Assembly: GCA_051657745.1 (NCBI GenBank)
Contig: JBOFLG010000100.1
Location: 1-8,405 of the forward strand
Direction of reading: 5' to 3'
DNA: 8,405 nucleotides
From: JBOFLG01 sp051657745
GTDB lineage: Bacteria > Actinomycetota > Actinomycetes > Actinomycetales > Dermatophilaceae
In this document: positions 1 to 6,160 of the stretch, one piece after another
How the letters are laid out: the number at the start of each line of letters is the position of its first letter
Position numbering within the stretch: the stretch's first letter is position 1
Position numbers and translations under genes: made by a program
Notes under the pieces: generated by a model
What the model saw: only the letters and a program-made list of their open reading frames with translations
The model's database searches: none
Told to the model about the DNA's origin: nothing

Positions 1-1322
1 GTTCCGGCCGCACCCGGACCGGGCTCGGCGGCAGCCCGCCCGCCCATGCCGGCGACCAGCGCGGCGACGATCGCCAAGCCGAGACCGGTGCCAACCTGGC
101 GCACCCCGCGGGATCGTTCCCACAACGCAGCCCGCTCGAACGCCACCGCTCGCTCCTCAGGCGAGAGCCCAGGCCCGGTGTCGTCCACGTCGAGACGGAC
201 GCCGCACGGCCCGGCATCCAGACGCAGCGTGATGGACCCGCCGACCGGGGTCACCCGCAGCGCGTTCTCCACCAGGTTGTCGATCACCTGGCGGAGCCGG
301 GCGGGGTCGACCAGGGCCAGTACCGGCGCCCCTGGGACGTCGACCACCATGGCGATCTGCTCTGCGGCACAACGGCGCTCCCACCCCTGGCCGGCCTCCT
401 CGATGACCGGCCGGAGATCGGTGCGAACGAGGTCGAAGTGAAACCCGTCCGCACGGAGTCGAGCCAGGTCAAGCAGGTCGTCCACGAGCCGGGCGAGCCG
501 CCCAGCCTCGGACACGAGCACCGCCCCGGCGCGGCGGGCGGCATCCCCATCGAGGAGACCGTCGGCCAGGGACTCGCCGTACCCGAGCACCGCGGTGAGC
601 GGCGTCCGCAGTTCGTGAGAGACCGACATCAGGAAGTCACGCTCACGGTTCTCGCTGCGGGCCAGTGAGTCAGCGAGGGCGTCCACCGCGGCTCCGAGCT
701 CGGCGACCTCCCGCGTTCCGGAGCGGCCGACCCGCACCGCGCGGTCGCCACCGGCCAGCCGCCGCGCGCCCGCAGCCGCCTCCCGCAGCGGCCGGGTGAG
801 CCGACCGGCGAACCACACCCCGACCGCGACCGCGACGATCAGCCCGACCAGCAGCGCGACCAGGACCCCCCGCAGCACCTGCCCGGCATCGGTCTGATCG
901 ACGCGGAACCGCTGCGCCATCACCACCACGCGCCCGTCACCGATCGGGCGCACCGCGACGAGCACGTCGTCACCGTCGCGCTGGAGGGTCGCCTGGCGGC
1001 GCGCGGTCGGCTGCCCCATCGCGCTCCACGCGTCTCGCGCGAGCCGATCACCGGCCACCTCACCCCGCGGGGTAGTCCACGCCACCGGCGTGCGCTGGGA
1101 CCGCACCAGGCGCAGAGTCGCGCCGACATCCCCGCCACGACGGGCCGCCACGACGGTAGCGGCGAGGTCGGCCTGCCGGCTCAGCGCGGCGCGGCTGTCC
1201 GCCACGGCCACCGACCGGGTCAGCTGCACCGCCGCCGCCCCGGCCACGACCACCGCCACGACGACCACCGCCGACATCAGCAGCACCAGCCGACACCGCA
1301 AGCCGCCGAACCGGCGCCTCAT
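1..1322 (-). CDS. Two-component sensor histidine kinase (C-terminus cut by window edge)
   Basis: Membrane-bound kinase that would autophosphorylate on histidine and pass the phosphate to the adjacent response regulator. I translated this frame by hand. An N-terminal membrane segment (about residues 11–32) is followed by an extracytoplasmic region of roughly 110 residues and a second membrane segment (about 147–171). Then come a HAMP linker (about 169–222) and a HisKA domain with H-box SVSHELRTPLTAVLGYGES (phospho-acceptor near His236). The HATPase domain has N-box DNLVENALR, G1 box DDTGPGL and G2 box GTGLGLAIV. About 440 residues are inside the window; the frame is still open at base 1, and by family length only the last strand or so of the ATPase domain should be missing. 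The ATG overlaps the response-regulator stop as ATGA, indicating translational coupling. The signal sensed is unknown. Confidence 0.93.
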   Translation of the reverse strand, partial: MRRRFGGLRCRLVLLMSAVVVVAVVVAGAAAVQLTRSVAVADSRAALSRQADLAATVVAARRGGDVGATLRLVRSQRTPVAWTTPRGEVAGDRLARDAWSAMGQPTARRQATLQRDGDDVLVAVRPIGDGRVVVMAQRFRVDQTDAGQVLRGVLVALLVGLIVAVAVGVWFAGRLTRPLREAAAGARRLAGGDRAVRVGRSGTREVAELGAAVDALADSLARSENRERDFLMSVSHELRTPLTAVLGYGESLADGLLDGDAARRAGAVLVSEAGRLARLVDDLLDLARLRADGFHFDLVRTDLRPVIEEAGQGWERRCAAEQIAMVVDVPGAPVLALVDPARLRQVIDNLVENALRVTPVGGSITLRLDAGPCGVRLDVDDTGPGLSPEERAVAFERAALWERSRGVRQVGTGLGLAIVAALVAGMGGRAAAEPGPGAAG

Positions 1323-2011
1323 GGCGATCGGCGGATGCCGTACCCGACACCTCGCACGGTGCGCACCGGGCAGGCGTCACCGAGTTTGGCGCGCAACTGG
1401 GCGACATGGACATCAACGGTGCGGCTGTCGTCATCCGGCGGGAAGCCCCACACCGCGTGCAGGAGATCCCCCCGCGGGTGCACCCGCGCCGGGTGTCCGA
1501 GCAGGTGCGCGAGCAGGTTGAACTCGGTGGCGGTCAGGGAAACTGGCAGTTCGTCCCGGAACACCTCGCGGCGCTGCACGTCAACCACGAGCGGACCGTG
1601 CCGGAGCAGGGCGGCGCTCCCGCCGGCACTGCTCACCCGGTGCCGCCGCAGCAGCGCCCGCACGGTGGCCATCAGCACCCGCGGGGAGTACGGCTTGGTC
1701 ACATAGTCGTCGGCGCCGAGCTCAAGGCCGAGCACGCGGTCCACCTCGTCGTCGCGGGCGGTGAGGAACACCACCGGAGTCCAGTCGTCGGCGGCCCGCC
1801 AGGTGCGACACACGTCGATCCCGTTCAGACCGCCGGACAGGCCGATATCGAGGATGACGAGGTCGTGGCGGGTGCCGGCCTGCGCGCTGAGCGCCTGCTC
1901 CCCGGTCGGCACCGCGGTGACCCGGAAGCCGGCGGCGGCCAGCTGGACCCGCAACAACTCGACGAGCGCCGGCTCGTCCTCGACGACCAGCACGTGCGCG
2001 GAGGGCGACAT
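1319..2011 (-). CDS. OmpR/PhoB-family response regulator
   Basis: DNA-binding response regulator of 230 residues, paired with the downstream kinase. The receiver domain (about 1–115) shows the acidic pocket EDE at 11–13, phospho-acceptor Asp55 in VILDIGL, the switch threonine in FLTAR (about 84) and the conserved Lys105 in YVTKPY. The C-terminal winged-helix domain (about 135–230) has LTATEFNLLAHLL, the SRTVDVHVAQLRAKLG recognition region and the VRTVRGVGYGI hairpin. I chose the ATG at 2011 because the receiver then begins six residues later, as is normal for the family. An in-frame GTG at 2068 would add 19 residues; a weak -10-like TACGAC lies upstream of it, so a leaderless longer form is possible. 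The stop overlaps the kinase ATG (ATGA). The likely target is the divergent DUF1800/DUF1501 pair, or its own promoter. Confidence 0.95.
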   Translation of the reverse strand: MSPSAHVLVVEDEPALVELLRVQLAAAGFRVTAVPTGEQALSAQAGTRHDLVILDIGLSGGLNGIDVCRTWRAADDWTPVVFLTARDDEVDRVLGLELGADDYVTKPYSPRVLMATVRALLRRHRVSSAGGSAALLRHGPLVVDVQRREVFRDELPVSLTATEFNLLAHLLGHPARVHPRGDLLHAVWGFPPDDDSRTVDVHVAQLRAKLGDACPVRTVRGVGYGIRRSP

Positions 2012-2162
2012 GGGCCAACAGTCGCCGCTGACACCGCTCCCGCGCAACCGGCCCCAGCGCCGGACCACCAGGGGATGTCGTACCGGGCCGACTCCCGGGA
2101 GCCCAGGTCCGTGCGTGGCCCGGCGGAGCCGACCGGTCGCGCGCGTCGCGAGCCCAGCGCCA

Positions 2163-2206
2163 TCCCTGATCGAACCCGAACATGAGCCTGATCAGTGCCT
2201 GACGTC
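2163..2206. promoter_or_regulatory. Four 11-bp phased direct repeats, candidate response-regulator operator
   Basis: Four consecutive 11-mers start at 2163, 2174, 2185 and 2196. All have CC at positions 3–4, and three of the four share CCTGA at positions 3–7; the second copy is degenerate. OmpR/PhoB-family regulators usually bind direct repeats with an 11-bp period, and a regulator of this family is encoded just to the left. The block sits 12–55 bp upstream of the DUF1800 start in the divergent intergenic region 2012–2217. I see no convincing sigma-70 type -35/-10 pair on either strand here. The assignment to this regulator is inferred from spacing and position. Confidence 0.5.
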
Positions 2207-2217
2207 GGTACGCCACA

Positions 2218-3534
2218 GTGGTGTCCATGTCCAGCGGTGATGGCGGGTCGAACGATCGGGTCGTGGCGTCGCGCGCCGTGCGGGCCCTCGGGCTCGGCGG
2301 GTCTGCGGACGTCGTCGATGAGGTGGTCCGGATCGGTGTCGCTGAATGGGCCGGCTCGGCGCTGGCTGCGGCCCGAGGCCGCGAACCCGATCGGCCGACC
2401 CCGACACTGGCGGACCCGGAACCGTTGCCCGAGAAGCCGACCCGCGCGCAGCGCACCGCCCAGCGACAGCAGCAGAAGAAGGGGGTCGCCGCACTCACCC
2501 GGTGGTGGGTCGCCGAGCTCGTCACGACACCGCATCCGGTGCTCGAGCGGGTCACCGTCGGCTGGCACGACCACTTCGCCACCTCGGCGCAGAAGGTTCG
2601 CCGGCCGTCGCTCGTGCTCGGCCAGAACGAGAGCCTCCGCCGGCACGCGCTCGGTGGCTTCGCAGACCTGGCCCACACCATGGCGAGGGATCCGGCGATG
2701 CTGGTGTGGCTCGACGGCATCCGCAACACTCGCAGGGCACCCAACGAGAACCTGGCCCGCGAGTTGCTGGAACTGTTCTGCCTGGGGAGCGGCTACACCG
2801 AGGACGACGTCAAGGCGGCCGCCGCGGCCCTCACCGGCTGGGCCTACGAGCGGCGCACCGGCTCGGTGCGGTGGGACCCTGAGCGGCACGCGGCCACCCC
2901 GGTCACCCTCTTCGGCCACACCGCGTCCCTGGATACCCGCGGGGTCGTCGATGCGGTGCTTGCCCGCCCCGAGTCCGCCCCCTTCATCGCCACCCGATGG
3001 TGGCAGCGCCTGGTGTCCCCCGAGCCACCCGACGAAGCCTCGCTCGCGCGGGTGCTGGCCGCGGCGGGCCCGACCCGGGACACCGGGGCGATGCTCGCGG
3101 CGATGGTGGCGGATGACGCGTTCGCCGCCGCAGGGACCCTGGTCACCGGCCCGCTCGAGTGGGCGGTCGCGGCGATGCGGTGCCTACGGATCACGCCGGA
3201 TGCCGACCTGCTCGGCCGCGTCGTGCCCGCCCTCACCCGCCTGGGCCAGGTGCCGTTCCACCCGCCGAGCGTGGGCGGGTGGCCGCAGGGCCGCGCCTGG
3301 CTGAGCACCAGCGGGCTGACCGGGCGGGCCGAACTCGCCCGGGTGCTGGTCGACCGCGGCGACCTGACGCCGGTGTCGTCGGTGACGGCATCGGCCCGGG
3401 TCGAGAGCGCGCTCCGGCTGCTGGGACTCGCCGAGGTCGCGCCCCGAACGTCCAGCCACCTGTCCACCCTGGTCGACGACCCGCGCGCACTGGTCGCGGC
3501 GGCGCTCGTGGCCCCCGAGAACCTGGTGATCTGA
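2218..3534 (+). CDS. DUF1800 family protein
   Basis: Protein of 438 residues belonging to the DUF1800 family, whose biochemical role is unknown. Family blocks visible in order: WHDHFATS (116–123), NENLARELLELFCLG (176–190), YTEDDV plus AALTGW (193–208), GPLEWAVAAMR (311–321) and PFHPPSVGGWPQGRAWL (346–362). The N-terminus (1–30) shows no signal peptide or membrane segment. A charged, proline-rich stretch at about 53–88 ends in a QRQQQKK cluster. The start is uncertain: GTG at 2218, GTG at 2221 and ATG at 2227 are all in frame, and none has a clear ribosome binding site. The stop overlaps the next ATG as TGATG, so it is translationally coupled to the DUF1501 gene, its usual partner. Transcription is divergent from the two-component operon. 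Confidence 0.93.
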   Translation: MVSMSSGDGGSNDRVVASRAVRALGLGGSADVVDEVVRIGVAEWAGSALAAARGREPDRPTPTLADPEPLPEKPTRAQRTAQRQQQKKGVAALTRWWVAELVTTPHPVLERVTVGWHDHFATSAQKVRRPSLVLGQNESLRRHALGGFADLAHTMARDPAMLVWLDGIRNTRRAPNENLARELLELFCLGSGYTEDDVKAAAAALTGWAYERRTGSVRWDPERHAATPVTLFGHTASLDTRGVVDAVLARPESAPFIATRWWQRLVSPEPPDEASLARVLAAAGPTRDTGAMLAAMVADDAFAAAGTLVTGPLEWAVAAMRCLRITPDADLLGRVVPALTRLGQVPFHPPSVGGWPQGRAWLSTSGLTGRAELARVLVDRGDLTPVSSVTASARVESALRLLGLAEVAPRTSSHLSTLVDDPRALVAAALVAPENLVI

Positions 3535-4808
3535 TGCCCCGTGCCCCATTCCACCCGTCCAGGCCGCTGGACGGCCTCACCCGGCGCACCCTGCTCACGG
3601 CCTCGGGTGTCGCCGGAGCCGGCGCGCTGCTCGCCGGTAGCGCCGGCGTCGGGCTGCACCAGGTGCTGGCTCGCGGGCAGGCCGACGGCGGCCCCTCCGG
3701 CACGCCGATCCTGGTACTGGTCACGCTGTACGGCGGCAACGACGGCCTGAACACCGTTGTCCCGTACGCCGACCCGGCCTACCAGGCGGCCCGGCCGGGC
3801 CTGGCCTACGACGCCGGGGAGGTGCTGCGGCTCGACGACCAGTTCGGCCTCAACCCGGCACTGCCCGGGCTCGCCGACGCCTGGAAGGGCACCGAGCTCG
3901 CCGTGGTGCACGGGGTCGGGTACCCGCGACCGGACCGGAGCCACTTCCGCTCGATGGACATCTGGCAGACCGCCACCCCGGACTCGCCGACCACCGAGGG
4001 GTGGCTGGGCCGCTGGCTCGACGCCGAGGACGGCGACCCGATGCTCGCGGTGAGTCTCGGTGAGACGCTGCCACCGCTGGCCGTCGGCACCCGGTCGACG
4101 GCCGCGGCACTCAGCCTGCGCGAGGGGCGCCGGCCCACCCAGGTCGGCTCGATGGTGCTGGGGTATGCCGCGGCCGACCCGGCCGACCCACCCGCGGTGG
4201 CGGATGCGGCATCCGCCTGGGCGGCACTCGGGACGTGCGAGAGGGCATTCGCGACGGTGCGCACCACACCGGCCGGCGGGAACGAGCCAGACCAGGGCGA
4301 GGCTCCGGCCACCGCCACCGGTGGCACCACCTCACCGGTGGCCACCCAACTCGACCTGGTGGCGCGCTGCATCCGGGCCGGGGTGCCCACCCGGGCCTAC
4401 GCCGTGTCGCACGCCGGGTACGACACCCACACCCAGGTACGCAACCAGCAGAAGTTCCTCCTGGGCCAGCTCGACGGCGCGCTCACCGAGTTCCGAGCGG
4501 CTCTCGACGGGCACCCGCGGCGCGACGACGTGGTGGTGCTCGTGCACTCCGAGTTCGGGCGCCGGGTGACCGCGAATGCCAGCGACGGCACCGATCACGG
4601 CACCGCGTCGGTGGTGCTCGCCCTCGGGGCGCGGGTGAACGGAGGCCACCACGGCGAACCGCCGTCGCTGACCAACCTCGACGACGGCGACCTTCAAGCC
4701 ACCACCGACTTTCGGTCGATCTATGCCGAGGTGGCCGAGAAGGTGCTCCGGGTCGACCCAGAGCGGGTCATTCCCGAACCGAAGCCCACCCTCGGCATCC
4801 TCGCCTGA
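3534..4808 (+). CDS. DUF1501 family protein with Tat signal
   Basis: Protein of 424 residues of the DUF1501 family, related in fold to the alkaline phosphatase/sulfatase superfamily; its substrate is unknown. The N-terminus has a twin-arginine signal, TRRTLL at 16–21, followed by an Ala/Gly-rich hydrophobic stretch (22–41), so export through the Tat pathway is expected. Family motifs: LYGGNDGLNTVVP (65–77), RSHFRSMDIWQ (135–145), GYDTHTQVRNQQ (295–306), VHSEFGRRV (337–345) and DGTDHGTAS (351–359). The C-terminal block is NGGHHGEPPSL with TDFRSIYAEV. The ATG overlaps the DUF1800 stop by one base. The reading frame is open further upstream (to 3159), but that part lies inside DUF1800 and would bury the Tat signal, so 3534 is preferred. 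A weakly conserved, low-complexity insert rich in Ala, Thr and Gly lies at about 243–270. Confidence 0.94.
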   Translation: MPRAPFHPSRPLDGLTRRTLLTASGVAGAGALLAGSAGVGLHQVLARGQADGGPSGTPILVLVTLYGGNDGLNTVVPYADPAYQAARPGLAYDAGEVLRLDDQFGLNPALPGLADAWKGTELAVVHGVGYPRPDRSHFRSMDIWQTATPDSPTTEGWLGRWLDAEDGDPMLAVSLGETLPPLAVGTRSTAAALSLREGRRPTQVGSMVLGYAAADPADPPAVADAASAWAALGTCERAFATVRTTPAGGNEPDQGEAPATATGGTTSPVATQLDLVARCIRAGVPTRAYAVSHAGYDTHTQVRNQQKFLLGQLDGALTEFRAALDGHPRRDDVVVLVHSEFGRRVTANASDGTDHGTASVVLALGARVNGGHHGEPPSLTNLDDGDLQATTDFRSIYAEVAEKVLRVDPERVIPEPKPTLGILA

Positions 4809-4820
4809 GCCCGCTCAGGC
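4803..4820. terminator. Inverted repeat between convergent genes
   Basis: Perfect inverted repeat GCCTGAG–CCCG–CTCAGGC (7-bp stem, 4-base loop) overlapping the DUF1501 stop codon. It lies in the 36-bp gap before the convergent end of the LysE-type gene. It could end transcription from both sides, but no T-run follows on either strand, so the role is inferred from position only. Confidence 0.4.
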
Positions 4821-4844
4821 AGCCGCACGGACACCAGGTACGGG

Positions 4845-5480
4845 TCAGGCCGGTCGCCGGCTCAGCAGCATCTGCACCGCAAAGCCGCCGAGCACCGTCC
4901 CGGAGACCCCCCGTTGGATCTTCATCGCTCGGGGGTGCTGCCGCAGATAGCCCGAGACCCGGGCAGCGGCAAGCACGATGAGACCGTTGATGGTCACCGC
5001 GATGGCGATCTGCACCGCTCCGAGTTGCAGGAACTGCAGCAGCGTCGACCCTTCGTCGGGACGGACGAACTGCGGGATCAATGCGGCGTACATGAGGGCG
5101 ATCTTCGGGTTGAGCACATTGGTCACCAACCCCATGGTGAACAACCGCCGGGTCGAGTGCGGCTCCAACTCGCGGGCCTCGAATGGCGACCGGCCGCCCG
5201 GCCGCAGCATGCCCCAGGCGAGGAAAAGCAGGTAGCCGGCCCCCGCGAACCGCACCACGTCGTAGGCAAGCGGTACCTGAGTGAACAACACGGACAACCC
5301 CGCGGCAGCTGCGGCGAGGTAGCACGCGAACCCCAGTGCGACGCCGGTCAGCGAGACCAACCCAGCCGCGCGGCCCTGCGAGATCGACCGGGAGGCGAGA
5401 TAGACCATGTTCGGGCCGGGGGTCAGCACCATGCCGAGCGCGATGACCGACACCCCGAGTGCAGCAGTTACCGAGATCAT
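4845..5480 (-). CDS. LysE/RhtB-family amino acid (or related metabolite) exporter
   Basis: Inner-membrane exporter of 211 residues, the normal length for the LysE/RhtB family, which expels amino acids and similar small molecules. It has the family signature TPGPNMVYL (20–28) in the first membrane region and NVLNPKIALMY (121–131) after the central loop. About six hydrophobic segments are visible (roughly 4–26, 39–66, 72–92, 113–135, 150–174 and 190–207). The ATG at 5480 is well supported: AGGAAGAAGG lies just upstream at good spacing. It ends convergently with DUF1501 and has its own 280-bp upstream region, so it is probably transcribed alone. The substrate cannot be read from the sequence. 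Confidence 0.93.
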   Translation of the reverse strand: MISVTAALGVSVIALGMVLTPGPNMVYLASRSISQGRAAGLVSLTGVALGFACYLAAAAAGLSVLFTQVPLAYDVVRFAGAGYLLFLAWGMLRPGGRSPFEARELEPHSTRRLFTMGLVTNVLNPKIALMYAALIPQFVRPDEGSTLLQFLQLGAVQIAIAVTINGLIVLAAARVSGYLRQHPRAMKIQRGVSGTVLGGFAVQMLLSRRPA

Positions 5481-5552
5481 GACGGGCCTTCTTCCTGGGG
5501 TGGTCTCGATCGTGCACGGACCGCACCGAGCGGTCGGGTGTGCATCCGACTC

Positions 5553-5588
5553 AACTGTGCCGCAGACCGGGTGCGATGGAACTGTGCC
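5553..5588. repeat. Pair of 9-bp direct repeats upstream of the exporter gene
   Basis: AACTGTGCC occurs at 5553–5561 and again at 5580–5588, a 27-bp period, 73–108 bp upstream of the LysE-type start. These could be half-sites for a regulator of the exporter. No regulator gene is adjacent, and no clear -35/-10 pair is visible. The rest of 5481–5760 holds no plausible gene; open frames there lack coding character and a ribosome binding site. Confidence 0.3.
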
Positions 5589-5649
5589 ACTCCATCATTC
5601 CTCGGTGCACTGTGTGCTGGGCGACGTCGCGGCGCCTGGTGGCAGGGTG

Positions 5650-5677
5650 CCCGACGTCGCGACGTCGCGACGTCGGG
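5650..5677. repeat. 28-bp perfect palindrome built from GACGTC units
   Basis: The 28 bases read identically on both strands. The core is three copies of CGACGTCG overlapping at an 8-bp period, flanked by CCC and GGG. A related 10-bp palindrome GCGACGTCGC lies at 5621–5630. The element is in the gene-free stretch, 83 bp past the VOC gene stop and about 170 bp before the LysE-type start (both genes on the minus strand). It could be a terminator hairpin for the MerR–VOC operon (no T-run) or a multi-site operator. Confidence 0.55.
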
Positions 5678-5760
5678 ATGCCGGGCGCGCGGCCGCAGCG
5701 GCCGGCGGCCGGGCTCGCCGACGTCTGGGTTGGCCGGATGACGGCCGAACGGACGCGCTC

Positions 5761-6144
5761 TCACCCGTCGACGAAACTCACCGGGTGCGGGGTGCCGATA
5801 CAGAACTCGTTGCCCTCCGGGTCGGCCAGGGTCGTCCACGACATGCCGAACTCGGCCTTGTCGTGGAGATGGGTCGCCCCGAGGGCCACGACCCGCTCGA
5901 CTTCGGCGGCGACATCCGCGGCCTCGTAGTCGAGATGCATCCGGTTCTTCACCGTCTTGGCCTCCGGCACCTGGATGAACATCAGGGCCAGATCGGACTC
6001 GTCACCGAGCCCGATCGAGGCGAAGAACGGCGACGGCGGCGCCGGCGTGGTGTCCAGCGGCCGGCCAAGCACCTCCGACCAGAAGCGCGCCACGACCAGC
6101 GCGTCGGAGCAGTCACACGTTGCCGCTTTCAGTGTGAGTGTCAT
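5761..6144 (-). CDS. Glyoxalase-like (VOC superfamily) domain protein
   Basis: Small protein of 127 residues with one vicinal-oxygen-chelate type domain, closest in pattern to the Glyoxalase_6 group. Motifs in order: CDCSDALVVARFWSEVLG (10–27), LALMFIQVPEAKTVKNRMHLDYE (52–74), EVERVVALGATHL (81–93) and LADPEGNEFCIG (106–117). The His70 region and Glu113 fit metal or substrate ligands of the fold. VOC proteins of this size include dioxygenases, lyases and drug-binding resistance proteins, so the reaction is unknown. The ATG at 6144 is preceded by AAAGGGA at good spacing. The frame is open further upstream, but that part lies inside the MerR gene. It begins 16 bp after the MerR-type gene and is probably co-transcribed with it. 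Confidence 0.92.
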   Translation of the reverse strand: MTLTLKAATCDCSDALVVARFWSEVLGRPLDTTPAPPSPFFASIGLGDESDLALMFIQVPEAKTVKNRMHLDYEAADVAAEVERVVALGATHLHDKAEFGMSWTTLADPEGNEFCIGTPHPVSFVDG

Positions 6145-6160
6145 GAGTGGGTCCCTTTCG

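Noticed and set aside
2092..2101. Palindrome CTCCCGGGAG between the divergent operons as an operator
   Set aside because: A 10-bp palindrome is expected often at this GC content, and nothing else singles it out.
1825..2919. Minus-strand open frame of 364 codons spanning the intergenic region and DUF1800
   Set aside because: It crosses two well-supported genes in the wrong frame and strand and has no domain pattern.
2195..3304. Long plus-strand open frame (369 codons) overlapping DUF1800
   Set aside because: It lies in another frame of the DUF1800 gene, is rich in Arg, Ser and Pro and shows no family pattern; typical of high-GC shadow frames.
3159..3533. Upstream extension of the DUF1501 reading frame
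   Set aside because: The extension lies inside DUF1800 in another frame, is Arg/Pro-rich, and would hide the Tat signal that begins a few residues after the ATG at 3534.
2844..3944. Minus-strand open frame of 366 codons opposite DUF1800/DUF1501
   Set aside because: It is antisense to two confidently assigned genes, with low-complexity composition and no ribosome binding site.
5477..5839. 120-codon minus-strand frame in the gap between the VOC gene and the exporter
   Set aside because: Composition is Arg/Pro-rich, it runs through the 28-bp palindrome and overlaps the VOC gene in another frame, and no ribosome binding site precedes it.
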